Source of the DNA: an uncultured Ruminiclostridium sp.
Lineage (GTDB): Bacteria > Bacillota > Clostridia > Oscillospirales > Ruminococcaceae
Assembly: GCA_949878745.1 (NCBI GenBank)
Contig: CATLBH010000015.1
Location: forward strand, 1-58,055
Reading direction: 5' to 3'
DNA length: 58,055 nt
Position 1 is the first letter of the stretch, and each line of letters starts with the position of its first letter. Shown in pieces: positions 23,591 to 33,143 of this stretch. Made by a program: the position numbers and the translations under genes. The notes under the pieces were generated by a model, which did no database searches, was not told where the DNA came from, and was given only the letters and a program-made list of their open reading frames with translations.

Positions 23591-24985
23591 TTACTTACTG
23601 AAATACCTCACCGCGTTATTATAACAAATATCCTTTACAATCTTCCCCACAAACTCAACCTTGTTAGGATACTCTCCCTCCTCGATAAGCGTACCCAGCA
23701 TATTGCAAAGAATACGCCTGAAATACTCGTGCCTCGTATAAGAAAGGAAACTGCGGCTGTCAGTAAGCATACCCACAAACTTACTGAGCAATCCCACCTG
23801 AGACAAAGCCATAAGCTGTCTTTCCATTCCGTCCTTTTGATCGTTGAACCACCAGGCGGAGCCGAACTGCATTTTTCCCACAGTTCCGCTCTGCTGGAAG
23901 CAGTTGATGATAGCGGCAAGCACCTCGTTGTCCCGAGGATTAAGACAGTAAAGAATAGTTTTAGGCAGCTCGTCGGTGCTGTCCAGAGTGTCCAAAAGCA
24001 TGGAAAGCTTTTTCGCGAAGGTCTGATCCTCTATTGAGTCAAAGCCCGTGTCTGGACCCAAAAGTCTCATGTAGCGGGAGGAATTGTTGCGAAGCGCGCC
24101 TATGTGATACTGCTGCACCCAGTGGAGACGGGCGTACTGTTTGCCCAAGTGCACCAAAATATACCCCTTGTACTGTTCTATCTCATTTTTGGTGAGATCG
24201 TCCCCCGCCAGCGCCTTTTTAAATATCTTGTCAACCTGTTCCTTTTCGGCGGGCATATACATTACAACGTCAAGAGCGTGGTCGGAGCATACGCAGCCCA
24301 CGCTGTCAAAATATTCTATACGTTTGGTCAGCGCTTCACAAAGGCCGTCTATTCCGTCTATCTTTACGTCGGCGGCGTCGGCCAATTTGGCTATATAAGG
24401 CACAAAGGTGGGCAGCTCGATATTTATCGCCTTGTCGGGTCTGAACGCGGGCGCGACTTCAACGTCAAAGCTTTTATCCTCTTTGAGCAGCTTATGGAAG
24501 TGCAGATCGTCAATGGGATCGTCCGTGGTGAACAGCTTTTTTACATTGCCCATTTTTATAAGTGCGCGGGCGGAAAGCGTCTTAAGCTTTTCATTGGCCT
24601 TATTGTAAACAGATTCGGCGGTTTTGGGAGAAAGAATTTCCTCTATGCCGAAAAAGCGGCGAAGCTCGAGGTGAGTCCAATGATAGATGGGGTTTCCGAT
24701 AGCGTAAGGCATTACCTCGGCGTATTTCAAAAATTTTTCATAATCCCCCTTGTCCCCGGTAATATAGCTCTCGTCAATGCCCATTTCCCGCATTAAGCGC
24801 CATTTGTAATGATCGCCGCCAAGCCATGCCTCGGTAATGGAAGCGAATTTTTTGTCGTTGTAAATTTCCTCGATATTCAGATGACAGTGAAAGTCAAAAA
24901 TCGGCATATCCTTTGCGTAACTGTCATAGAGAGTCTGCGCCGTTTGATTTTTAAGCACAAAATCCTTGTCCATAAAGTTTTTCAT
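23591..24985 (-). CDS. uxaC: Uronate isomerase
   Basis: A 464-residue amidohydrolase-fold enzyme that turns D-galacturonate into tagaturonate (and glucuronate into fructuronate), the first step of hexuronate breakdown. The metal-binding FDFHCHLNIEEIY near the N-terminus and SARALIKMGNVKKLFTTDDPIDDLHFH, then LHWVQQYHIGALRN and LTDSRSFLSYTRHEYFRRILC, are the UxaC signatures. The ATG at 24985 is used: AAAGGA precedes it, and the 46 upstream codons are not family-like. It is the last gene of the long operon. Confidence 0.96.
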   Translation of the reverse strand: MKNFMDKDFVLKNQTAQTLYDSYAKDMPIFDFHCHLNIEEIYNDKKFASITEAWLGGDHYKWRLMREMGIDESYITGDKGDYEKFLKYAEVMPYAIGNPIYHWTHLELRRFFGIEEILSPKTAESVYNKANEKLKTLSARALIKMGNVKKLFTTDDPIDDLHFHKLLKEDKSFDVEVAPAFRPDKAINIELPTFVPYIAKLADAADVKIDGIDGLCEALTKRIEYFDSVGCVCSDHALDVVMYMPAEKEQVDKIFKKALAGDDLTKNEIEQYKGYILVHLGKQYARLHWVQQYHIGALRNNSSRYMRLLGPDTGFDSIEDQTFAKKLSMLLDTLDSTDELPKTILYCLNPRDNEVLAAIINCFQQSGTVGKMQFGSAWWFNDQKDGMERQLMALSQVGLLSKFVGMLTDSRSFLSYTRHEYFRRILCNMLGTLIEEGEYPNKVEFVGKIVKDICYNNAVRYFSK

Positions 24986-25040
24986 CTGTATCGGTCCTTT
25001 CTTAAATAAGATTTTATTAGGTAAAAAAACAATAATGTAA

Positions 25041-25970
25041 TTACATTTCCCCTTTTGCCAGCAGATTGTCTTTTCCCATACCGCAAACAAAGGGATTGGA
25101 ATCGTATCGATAACAAAATTCAAGAAATTCGGAGCGCTGCTTCGGATCGTTCATTATCTTTACAAGCAATTCGTTGGGAATCGTCCTCGCGTACGCGCCG
25201 GGACCCGCCAATTTGATGTTTTTAACTCCGAAACGCTTCAATATTTCTTCCAGCTCGTCGGGCATAAAGGTATAAGTTATACACCAAGGGGTTCCGCCTT
25301 TTTCATATTCGGCAATTTCTTCCTCTCCGCCCAAAAGTCCCTTTTCCAAAAGCTCCGTAAGGTTATTTTTATTGAAGGCAAAGGAATCCACCGCGTTTTC
25401 TCTGTTTTCTATACACCATTTCACAAAGGGATCGTCACAGTTTTTGTCCAGTATAAACTGATTTTTTTGCAGCGGATTGGATACGCACGGGAGACAGCCC
25501 AGACGGCTTGACACGCTTATTACTATACGTTTTCCGCAAATACGCGTCAATTCCCCGATAACCTTTTCCTGATTGGGATAGGTGTACGAAATGGGAGCGT
25601 CAAAGGAAACAACCATATCAAAGGATTTATCCTTAAATTCACTCAAATCCTCCAGCGCGCCCTTTACAAAGGTTATTTTATCAAGCACGCCCGCTTTTTC
25701 GGCCAGCTCCTTTGCCTTATCAATCATAGGCTGTGAAATATCGAAATGCGTTACCTCGCAGCCGTGTTCGGCGAGAAGAATGGAAAATCTCCCGCAGCCC
25801 GCGCCGCCGTCAAATACGGTTTTTATTCCGTCAAGATTTGAAAGCAGCTCTTTTTCGATGTGACTTTTCTGGATAATGTCGTCAATAAAGGTTTCTTCCC
25901 GCTTGCTTTCAAGCTCGCCCTTGTCGGGAAGATTCCATAGGCGTTCGGATATTTTTCTGCTGTAATCCAT
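25041..25970 (-). CDS. Class I SAM-dependent methyltransferase
   Basis: A 309-residue Rossmann methyltransferase. The SAM-binding motif is VFDGGAGCGRFSILLAEHGCEVTHFDIS, followed by KDKSFDMVVSFDAPISY (motif II area) and GELTRICGKRIVISVSS. The target is not recognisable. It sits between GNAT and uxaC in the uronate operon; AGGAAAGG precedes the ATG. There is no obvious metabolic reason for its position. Confidence 0.85.
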   Translation of the reverse strand: MDYSRKISERLWNLPDKGELESKREETFIDDIIQKSHIEKELLSNLDGIKTVFDGGAGCGRFSILLAEHGCEVTHFDISQPMIDKAKELAEKAGVLDKITFVKGALEDLSEFKDKSFDMVVSFDAPISYTYPNQEKVIGELTRICGKRIVISVSSRLGCLPCVSNPLQKNQFILDKNCDDPFVKWCIENRENAVDSFAFNKNNLTELLEKGLLGGEEEIAEYEKGGTPWCITYTFMPDELEEILKRFGVKNIKLAGPGAYARTIPNELLVKIMNDPKQRSEFLEFCYRYDSNPFVCGMGKDNLLAKGEM

Positions 25971-25996
25971 ATATTATTGCCTTTCCTCTATTTACA

Positions 25997-26452
25997 CTAA
26001 CGTCCAATATGCTTAATCAAAAAATATTTCGTCAGCTTGGGATTTTTCTTATTCTCCCTGACAAATTCAATTTCATAGCCGTGTTTACGGTAAAATTCGG
26101 GAGCCTGAAATTCATACGTGCTTAAAGTAATAATGTCAAAGCTTTTGTCGGCAAAAAAACTTTCCGCCGCCTTCAAAAGCCTTGTTCCTATACCCTTTCC
26201 GCGGTATTTTTCAAGTACTATAAGATCGCCTATATGAACCTCTTCGTAATACGAATGCCCCCTTATTATCCCAACCACCTTGCCGTTCTCGGCGGCTGTG
26301 AAGGCAAATGTTTCATAATCGCAGACAAGGCCGTTTCTATCGGCAAATTTACCGAATTCCCCGTCAATAATGCCGCATACGTCATCGCTTAAACTTTTAC
26401 GGAATTGAATATCCGATTCGGTATTTATTGAGGCTTTAAAAAAATCACCCAT
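25997..26452 (-). CDS. GNAT-family N-acetyltransferase
   Basis: A 151-residue acetyltransferase. The acetyl-CoA motif A is HIGDLIVLEKYRGKGIGTRLLKAAESFF, followed by FDIITLSTYEFQAPEFYRKHGYEI. The acceptor is unknown. It begins 6 bp after the uxaA stop, so it is cotranscribed with the uronate genes. Confidence 0.88.
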   Translation of the reverse strand: MGDFFKASINTESDIQFRKSLSDDVCGIIDGEFGKFADRNGLVCDYETFAFTAAENGKVVGIIRGHSYYEEVHIGDLIVLEKYRGKGIGTRLLKAAESFFADKSFDIITLSTYEFQAPEFYRKHGYEIEFVRENKKNPKLTKYFLIKHIGR

Positions 26453-26458
26453 ACTTTT

Positions 26459-27937
26459 TTACAATGTAACCCCCGTCTTGAATATGGCGATATCCCTTGA
26501 ATTATATCTTTCATTAACGGTCTGCCGTCCGTTTGCTGTCTCCGCTATCAAATCCACAAGCTGTTCCAGCTTATCCTCAAAGCTTTCCCCCGCGGCAATT
26601 CCACCCGCGTCAAAGTCTATCCAGTTGGATTTTCTTTTGGCAAGATCGGAGTTGGTGGAAATTTTTATCGTGGGGACAAAGCCGCCGAAGGGGGTTCCCC
26701 GCCCCGTGGTGAACAGAACCATATGACAGCCCGCGCCGGCGAGATTGGTCACCGCCACCATATCGTTTCCCGGGCCGTTCAGCAAATTTAAACCGTGAGA
26801 GGTCAAAGCGTCCCCGTCAAAAAGAACGTCGCATACCTCCCCCGAACCGGATTTCTGGGTACAGCCCAAGGATTTGTCCTCTAAGGTGGTGATTCCGCCC
26901 GCCTTGTTTCCGGGAGAAGGATTTTCGTAAACGGGCTGGTCGTGCTTTTGGTAATATTCCTTAAAGCCGTTAACCAGCTTCACTATTTTGTTGAAGGTTT
27001 TCTCGTCCTTGGCTCTGTCCATAAGAAGCTGTTCCGCGCCGAACATTTCGGGAACCTCGGTCAGTACCGTGGTGCCCCCTATCGCGGCCATATAATCGGA
27101 CAGCCTTCCCACAAGCGGGTTGGCGGTAATGCCCGAAAGCCCGTCTGAGCCTCCGCATTTCAGCCCTATTTTAAGACAGGAAATATCCTCCTCGGTACGC
27201 TTGTCGCCTTTCGCGCCGCAATACAGCTCTTCCAGCAGCCTTACGCCCTCTTCTATCTCGTCCTCCACCTCTTGGGCAATCAAGAAGCGGGTGCGATCCC
27301 CATCATAATCCCCCAAAGTTTCCTTAAACACATCCATTCGGTTGTTTTCACAGCCCAGACCCAATACCAATGCGCCCCCGCAGTTGGGGTGCTTTACCAT
27401 TCTCTGAAGTATCATACGGGTGCGGTTATGATCCTCACCTATCTGGGAGCAGCCGTAGGGGTGAGTATAAGCGAAAACTCCGTCCACCCCCTCGTGGTCG
27501 GGGTGCTTTTTCAGAAATTCGGAAACAATAAGCTTAGCCTGAGAATTTACGCAGCCCACGGTGGGGATTATCCAAAGCTCGTTTCTGATTCCGACTTCGC
27601 CGTTTTTGCGCTTATAAACCTTTACCTTGCGGGATTTGCGCAGGCCTAAATCCTTCGGAGACGCTTTTTGATAGGTATATTCAAGCGTCCCCGAAAGATT
27701 TGTGGACATATTGTGACTGTGAACGTGCTCCCCCTTCTTTATATCGGCGGTGGCTTTTCCTATTACTTCGCCGTACTTTATTATCCGCTCGCCATTCTTA
27801 ATGTCCCTTAAGGCGAATTTATGCCCCTTCTCTATGTTCTCCGACAGTACCGTGCCCTCGGCTTCCTCCCCCTTTTCGAGAGGAACCAGCGCCACTGCCA
27901 CCAAATCATCGGGGGAAATCACGATAGTTTTTTTCAT
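26459..27937 (-). CDS. uxaA: Altronate dehydratase
   Basis: A 492-residue enzyme turning altronate into 2-keto-3-deoxygluconate (KDG). The N-terminal SAF-like domain (1-95, with GHKFALRDIKNGERIIKYGEVIG and HVHSHN) is joined to the catalytic UxaA C-domain (GYRN-type RKNGEVGIRNELWIIPTVGCVN, HPYGCSQIGEDH, KCGGSDGLSGITANPLVG, GRGTPFGGFVPTIKISTNSDL). Full length. It follows uxaB across a 100-bp gap that contains a palindromic repeat. Confidence 0.96.
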   Translation of the reverse strand: MKKTIVISPDDLVAVALVPLEKGEEAEGTVLSENIEKGHKFALRDIKNGERIIKYGEVIGKATADIKKGEHVHSHNMSTNLSGTLEYTYQKASPKDLGLRKSRKVKVYKRKNGEVGIRNELWIIPTVGCVNSQAKLIVSEFLKKHPDHEGVDGVFAYTHPYGCSQIGEDHNRTRMILQRMVKHPNCGGALVLGLGCENNRMDVFKETLGDYDGDRTRFLIAQEVEDEIEEGVRLLEELYCGAKGDKRTEEDISCLKIGLKCGGSDGLSGITANPLVGRLSDYMAAIGGTTVLTEVPEMFGAEQLLMDRAKDEKTFNKIVKLVNGFKEYYQKHDQPVYENPSPGNKAGGITTLEDKSLGCTQKSGSGEVCDVLFDGDALTSHGLNLLNGPGNDMVAVTNLAGAGCHMVLFTTGRGTPFGGFVPTIKISTNSDLAKRKSNWIDFDAGGIAAGESFEDKLEQLVDLIAETANGRQTVNERYNSRDIAIFKTGVTL

Positions 27938-27987
27938 GATAAATATTCCTTTTCAAACAGTATCAAATCACGGCGGAGAAAACGCTT

Positions 27988-28038
27988 ATACCAATCTTCG
28001 GTCAACATCTTCTCTATAATCCGACCAAAAATCAATAT
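27988..28038. repeat. One-hairpin palindromic repeat between uxaB and uxaA
   Basis: ATACCAATCTTCGGTCAACA and its inverted end GACCAAAAATCAATAT match the CTAATCTTT family, with several changes. It touches the uxaB stop codon and may act as a mild attenuator or mRNA-stabilising hairpin between the two genes. Confidence 0.65.
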
Positions 28039-29495
28039 TATTTGCTTATAACGTTATTTTCGGCGAGAAATTTCCTTAAAGCGTTTCTTTCTCCGTCCCT
28101 TAATATGCTTTCAATATATTCTCCCACAACGGCAACGTTATCGTCGTCTGCCGACAGATCCTGCTCCCAGATATCGCTGCGGGAAAGAACCTTCTTGGCT
28201 ATCTCGGAAGAATCGCTCAGCGCCCAAACCTCTTTCCAGAAATCAAGATATTCCTTGGAATCGTTCAGGGCAATTTGCTCCTCTCCCCTTTTACCGCGAT
28301 AAAAAACGATAAGGGAAGCCAGAGAAAACAAAATGTGCTTCGGGGATTTCCTGAACCTTTCACGGTAATCGTTATAGGTGGGGAGAAGGCGCGTTTTAAA
28401 CTTGGTGGTGGAATTCAGGGCGATGGACATAAGCTCGTGGCGTATGAACGGATTCATAAAGCGCTCGATAACGCTGCCCGCGAACGCGTCCATTTCCTCC
28501 TTGGGAAGGTCGATAGTGGGCTTTATTTCATAATTTACAAGCCCCTGAACGAATTTTCCCACGTCCTCATCCGTTACCGCTTCCCTTACGGTGTCGATTC
28601 CGCAAAGGTAAGCCACTGGAACCATAGAGGTGTGAGAGCCGTTGAGAATCTTCACCTTCCTTTGCTTATAAGGCGTGATATCGTCGGCAAAAATCACGTT
28701 AAGTCCCGACTTATCGGCGGGAAGTCTTTCCTGTACAAAGGGCTCCTTTTGAAGCACCCAAAGGTGGAATATCTCGCCCTTGACTATGTTGTTGTCATTA
28801 TAGCCCGTTTCCTCGCAAATTTCCTTAGCCGTATCCCGGGGATAGCCGGGAACGATTCTGTCCACAAGGGTGGAGGTAAAATGATTGGCTTCGGTGAGCC
28901 AATTTATAAATGCCGGGTCTGCTTTGTTGATTTCCGCCAGCTCCTTAAGCACCCTTTTAAGCTCATCTCCGTTATGGTCGATAAGCTCACAGGGGATTAT
29001 CGCCAGCCCCTTGCTCATATCTCCCTTAAAATGCTCGTATCTCGCCTTTAAAAGTGCCAGAAGCTTTCCGGGGAAGCTTTGGGGGCACACGGTCAGGTTC
29101 GTGTCGGAAGGATCCAAAGCTATTCCCGCCTCGGTGGTGTTCGAAACTATTATTTCCAGCTCCTCGCTTTTGGCGTAGGACAAATACTTGTCATACTGCT
29201 CAAAAGGATTTACAAAATCCCGAAGAACGTCGATAACTCTCTTATTCTGTACCTTTTCTCCCTTGTCTATGCCCTCGAGACAAACGGTATAAAGGCCGTC
29301 CTGAGCCTCCAGTTCCTTCACCCTTCCCATAGGCATGGGCTGTACCACTACAATGTCGGAATTTATAACCCCGCTGTCGTTGAGATTCTGAATAATCCAG
29401 TCCACAAAGGCTCTCAAAAAGTTGCCCTCTCCGAACTGCATTATTTTTATCGGTCTTTCCCCTGTTTTAAAATTGGTTCTGTTCAGTTCTTTCAT
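28038..29495 (-). CDS. uxaB: Tagaturonate reductase
   Basis: A 485-residue long-chain (mannitol-type) dehydrogenase, NADH-dependent, reducing tagaturonate to altronate. Visible are IMQFGEGNFLRAFVDWIIQ (nucleotide binding), the VVQPMPMGRVKELEAQDGLYTV segment and the catalytic KVKILNGSHTSMVPVAYL (K...NxxH). UxaB and not UxuB is favoured by UxaC/UxaA neighbours and by the VQPMPMGR opening. It lies 27 bp after the MATE gene. Confidence 0.94.
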   Translation of the reverse strand: MKELNRTNFKTGERPIKIMQFGEGNFLRAFVDWIIQNLNDSGVINSDIVVVQPMPMGRVKELEAQDGLYTVCLEGIDKGEKVQNKRVIDVLRDFVNPFEQYDKYLSYAKSEELEIIVSNTTEAGIALDPSDTNLTVCPQSFPGKLLALLKARYEHFKGDMSKGLAIIPCELIDHNGDELKRVLKELAEINKADPAFINWLTEANHFTSTLVDRIVPGYPRDTAKEICEETGYNDNNIVKGEIFHLWVLQKEPFVQERLPADKSGLNVIFADDITPYKQRKVKILNGSHTSMVPVAYLCGIDTVREAVTDEDVGKFVQGLVNYEIKPTIDLPKEEMDAFAGSVIERFMNPFIRHELMSIALNSTTKFKTRLLPTYNDYRERFRKSPKHILFSLASLIVFYRGKRGEEQIALNDSKEYLDFWKEVWALSDSSEIAKKVLSRSDIWEQDLSADDDNVAVVGEYIESILRDGERNALRKFLAENNVISK

Positions 29496-29522
29496 TTTTA
29501 CGTTAAGCCCTTTCGTACTGAG

Positions 29523-30932
29523 TTATTTTTGCCCTAATTTCACATTATCCTTAGTCTTATGCTGTTTTATCCTGATAAGACATACTGCGCCTATAACCGC
29601 CGACATCATTCCTATTCCGAGATTGGAGATCAGCATGGCTATTCCCAAGCTTTCCGCCCCCATTTCGGGGAAGCAGTTTATCATTATCAGCATCGACGGT
29701 ATCCTGAACACAAAAAGCCTCGAAAGGTTGCACACCATGGAAAGCTTAGTGTAGCCTATGCCGTAAATAAGGCCGTTTACCGCCGCGTTGACTCCCAAGG
29801 CGATTATGCCTATCCGCTCATAGCCGAAAATCTTTTCTATAAGCAAGGCCTTTTCGGGATTTCCGTCCGCGAAGTAAAAGGAAATATCGCTTTTGAATAT
29901 GGTAAGTATTATGAACCCCACGGTGGAAATCAGAAGGTTTATTATAAGGGTGCAGAAGAATATTTTAATCATTCTCCCGTAATATCCCGCGCTGAGATTA
30001 TAGCTTTCTATAGAGGACTCCGAGTCCTCGGTGCAGTTGGAAATACTGGTGACGCTTCCGCTTATCTGATTGGACACCCCCAGCGCTCCGGGCGCGTCCT
30101 CCCCATAGCCTATGGCTAAGGAGTTGACTATCACCTTCCCCATGGAAAAAACAAACTTCCCCAAAAACACTGGCACCGACAAGGAGCACAGCGACCCCAT
30201 AAAATCCCTTTTAAAGCGGGTGTTTTTTAAGGAAAAATGAAACAAATACCGTTTTCTCACCAGCATAGCCGAAGCGTAACAGGTCACCGAAATATCCGCC
30301 AGCAGGGTGGACATCGCCACCATATCCGTACCCATTTTAAGTACGGTAACGAACACCACGGTAAACAAAAGCTTAAGGGACATGGACATTATGTTTACAA
30401 AAAGTATGTTCACCGTAGCTCCCCTCGCCTTTTCGAGACCGAGAAACACCGTGTTGAACATGGAAACGCCGATTGACACAAGCTGTATTCGGAAATACCC
30501 CAGTCCGCTTTCCGCCATACCCTCGGTAAGTCCCAGCAAAAGCAGGATGTTTTTCGATAAAGGCATAAGTATCGCAGCCAGCGCCAGCCCGCCGACAAAA
30601 AACAGGGTCAGCACGGTGTTCGCCGCCTGCTTAGCGGTGTCGTACTCGTTCCGCCCGATAAGCCGCGCGACAATTATGGAGCCGCCCGTGGCGAAACCCG
30701 ATCCCAAAGCGGTAAAGAGGTTTTTTATCTGGGAGATCATTACGACGGAGGATAAAGCGTTGTTGTCGCTTTTCGCCACCACCAGCGTATCTATTATACC
30801 GCTGAGATAAGAAAAAGCTCCCAGCAAAATTAAGGGAAGGGAAATACTCAAAACGACAGCCATAGGCTTGCCGTTAAGGATAAATTCCCTTCTTTTTCGA
30901 TCCTTCTCACTTATATTTGAAGTATCAGACAT
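29523..30932 (-). CDS. MATE-family multidrug/metabolite transporter
   Basis: A 469-residue inner-membrane antiporter with about 12 hydrophobic segments. The start is the ATG at 30932 (GAGGTG ahead); the 56 upstream codons are not family-like. Typical MATE stretches are SLPLILLGAFSYLSGIIDTLVVAK and GSGFATGGSIIVARLIGRNEYDTAKQAANTVL. It is placed inside the uronate operon. Inference: it may export a uronate by-product or be a chance passenger; substrate unknown. Confidence 0.88.
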   Translation of the reverse strand: MSDTSNISEKDRKRREFILNGKPMAVVLSISLPLILLGAFSYLSGIIDTLVVAKSDNNALSSVVMISQIKNLFTALGSGFATGGSIIVARLIGRNEYDTAKQAANTVLTLFFVGGLALAAILMPLSKNILLLLGLTEGMAESGLGYFRIQLVSIGVSMFNTVFLGLEKARGATVNILFVNIMSMSLKLLFTVVFVTVLKMGTDMVAMSTLLADISVTCYASAMLVRKRYLFHFSLKNTRFKRDFMGSLCSLSVPVFLGKFVFSMGKVIVNSLAIGYGEDAPGALGVSNQISGSVTSISNCTEDSESSIESYNLSAGYYGRMIKIFFCTLIINLLISTVGFIILTIFKSDISFYFADGNPEKALLIEKIFGYERIGIIALGVNAAVNGLIYGIGYTKLSMVCNLSRLFVFRIPSMLIMINCFPEMGAESLGIAMLISNLGIGMMSAVIGAVCLIRIKQHKTKDNVKLGQK

Positions 30933-31102
30933 ACTATACTCACCTCTATTGCAAACGTCGCATATCCCGTCGGCATAAATTCCGCGTGTTTTCGTTGTCG
31001 TCCTTGACTTGCGGGAGCAAGCCTGCGTCCTCCGCCTCGACACGCAAAATTTCTGCTCGACATTATATGCAACATTTGCAACAGAGGCGAGTATAAACAA
31101 AA

Positions 31103-32203
31103 TTACTCCTTAAGTTTTATACGTTTTTCCGTTTCCTTATCGAAAAGGTAAACGCTTTCATAAGGTATGGCGAAAACTATGTCCGAATCCATTTCGGGAG
31201 AATCGTGGGGATCCACTTTAAGTATGGATTTTACGCCGTTTATATCCACATAAACGTTGGTGTTGTCGCCCAGAAGCTCGGTAAGCTCAACCTTGCAAAC
31301 GATTTTATAGGCGTTGTCCGTACTTTCTTTGTCCGTAAGCTTAATCGCTTCGGGACGGAAGCCCAAGGCCACCTGTTTTCCCTCGTATTTTTTAAGTACG
31401 GCGGGGTCGGCTATCATGTCAAGATCGACTATGTTGCCTTTTATGTCAAGCTTTCCGTCCTTAAGAGTTTCCTCAATAAAATTCATGGGAGGCTCGCCGA
31501 TAAAGCCCGCCACAAACATATTCACGGGGTTGAAATAAAGAGCGTAGGGGGTGCCCACCTGCTGAACATACCCCGCTTTCATTACCACTATCCTGTCCGC
31601 CATGGTCATAGCCTCGGTCTGGTCATGGGTTACATAAATGGTGGTGGCTCCCGTTTCGCGGTGAATCTGGGTTATCTCGGAGCGCATGGTAACTCTCTGC
31701 TTCGCGTCCAGGTTGGACAAGGGCTCGTCCATCAGGAAGATATCCACCTTCCTTATGATAGCGCGTCCCACCGCCACTCTCTGGCGCTGTCCTCCCGAAA
31801 GAGCGCGGGGCTTTCTGTCCAGATAATCGGTAAGACCCAGAATTTTCGCGGTGTTCATTACCTTTTTGTCAATAACGTCCTCGTCCACGCCCTGAAGCGT
31901 AAGCCCAAACGCCAGATTGTCATAAACCGACATATGAGGGTAAAGGGCGTAGCTCTGAAAAACCATGGCGACGCCGCGCTCGCGGGGCCCCTTTTCGTTG
32001 GCTCTTTCGCCGTCGATCAGAAAATCGCCCTTGCTGATATTTTCAAGACCCGCTATCATACGAAGGGTGGTGGATTTGCCGCAGCCAGAGGATCCGACAA
32101 ACACGATAAACTCGCCCTTTTCTATCTCCAGATTAAAGTCGTGAACCGCGTGGAAGCCGTTGGGATAAATTTTGTTGATGCCTCTTAATGTTAAATATGC
32201 CAT
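31103..32203 (-). CDS. Sugar ABC transporter ATPase (MsmX/UgpC type), copy in the catabolic operon
   Basis: A 366-residue CUT1 ATPase. Walker A is GSSGCGKST, the signature LSGGQRQRVAVGRAI, Walker B IFLMDEPLSNLDAKQR and the switch His in YVTHDQTEAMTMADR. The C-terminal regulatory domain (about 240-366) has the TOBE/MOE fold of UgpC/MalK. It is roughly half identical to the ATPase at 45434-46498. MsmX-type ATPases serve several importers, so it may energise the orphan solute-binding systems of this window. Confidence 0.93.
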   Translation of the reverse strand: MAYLTLRGINKIYPNGFHAVHDFNLEIEKGEFIVFVGSSGCGKSTTLRMIAGLENISKGDFLIDGERANEKGPRERGVAMVFQSYALYPHMSVYDNLAFGLTLQGVDEDVIDKKVMNTAKILGLTDYLDRKPRALSGGQRQRVAVGRAIIRKVDIFLMDEPLSNLDAKQRVTMRSEITQIHRETGATTIYVTHDQTEAMTMADRIVVMKAGYVQQVGTPYALYFNPVNMFVAGFIGEPPMNFIEETLKDGKLDIKGNIVDLDMIADPAVLKKYEGKQVALGFRPEAIKLTDKESTDNAYKIVCKVELTELLGDNTNVYVDINGVKSILKVDPHDSPEMDSDIVFAIPYESVYLFDKETEKRIKLKE

Positions 32204-32292
32204 AACAGTACTCTCGCTTTTCTATGGTTTTTCCGCGTATGACGGATTTTTGAACGCCTTTTGTTGAAAAAGAATCAGTATTACGGCTTTGG

Positions 32293-33129
32293 TTATTTCA
32301 ATTCAAGATTTCCGATATTGTCCATATCGTTAAAGGTCTGATTCTCTCCGCACATACCCCAGATAAAGGTATAGTTGGAGGTGGCCACGCCGCTGTGAAT
32401 GGACCAGCTGGGGGAAATCACCGCCTGTTCGTTGTGCATAATGATATGGCGGGTCTCTTCCTTTTGTCCCATCATATGGAAAACGATATTGTCCTCTTCA
32501 AGCTCGAAGTAGAAATAAACCTCCATTCTTCTTTCGTGAGTATGAGAAGGCATTGTGTTCCAGCAGCTTGTTTTGTCAAGCTCGGTCATACCCATGGCCA
32601 GCTGACAGGATTTGCACACCGCGGGGTGAACGTACTGGTTAATCACCCGCTTGTTCAGATTTTCGGGAGAGCCTAAGGGCACGTGATTCGCTTTTTCCTT
32701 GGTGATGAACACCGTGGGATAGGTCTGATGAGCGGGACAGGAGTTGATATAGAACTTCGCGGGCTTGCTTCCGTCCTCGGATTTAAAGGAAATTTCCTTG
32801 GTGCCCATTCCCACGTAAAGGCCGTCCTTGTAGCTTAATTTATACTGGGTTCCGTCAAGAGTGACCGTACCGTTTCCGCCCACGTTGATGATTCCCATTT
32901 CCCGTCTTTCAAGGAAATAGTCGGTGGCCAGCTCCTTCGCGCTGCCCAGAGCCAGCTCCTCGCTTACGGGCATGGCTCCGCCCGCGATTATTCTGTCCTG
33001 ATGGGAATAGGTCAGAGAAATTTCGTCCTTCACGAAAACCTTTTCGATGAGGTAATTTTTACGCAAAGCGGCGGTGTCATAGTGTTTTGAATCGTCGGGG
33101 TGATTGCTGTATCTGATATCTAATGTCAT
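32293..33129 (-). CDS. kduI: 5-dehydro-4-deoxy-D-glucuronate isomerase
   Basis: A 278-residue cupin enzyme converting 5-keto-4-deoxyuronate, made from unsaturated uronates, into 2,5-diketo-3-deoxygluconate. Zinc ligands are in WNTMPSHTHERRMEVYFYFEL and in RHIIMHNEQAVISPSWSIHSGV. Length is as in known KduI. It is 14 bp after the TIM-barrel isomerase gene. It processes the products of GH105 and links that branch to KduD. Confidence 0.96.
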   Translation of the reverse strand: MTLDIRYSNHPDDSKHYDTAALRKNYLIEKVFVKDEISLTYSHQDRIIAGGAMPVSEELALGSAKELATDYFLERREMGIINVGGNGTVTLDGTQYKLSYKDGLYVGMGTKEISFKSEDGSKPAKFYINSCPAHQTYPTVFITKEKANHVPLGSPENLNKRVINQYVHPAVCKSCQLAMGMTELDKTSCWNTMPSHTHERRMEVYFYFELEEDNIVFHMMGQKEETRHIIMHNEQAVISPSWSIHSGVATSNYTFIWGMCGENQTFNDMDNIGNLELK

Positions 33130-33143
33130 AATTTTCTCCTTTT

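Noticed and set aside
27976-27990. GAAAACGCTTATA as a CcpA (cre) site ahead of uxaA
   Set aside because: Similar to the cre consensus but lies partly in a repeat, and the match is too short to call.
31205-32188. 327-residue plus-strand frame opposite the ATPase (and a similar one at 45476-46483)
   Set aside because: Both arise opposite the conserved ATPase reading and have no independent support.
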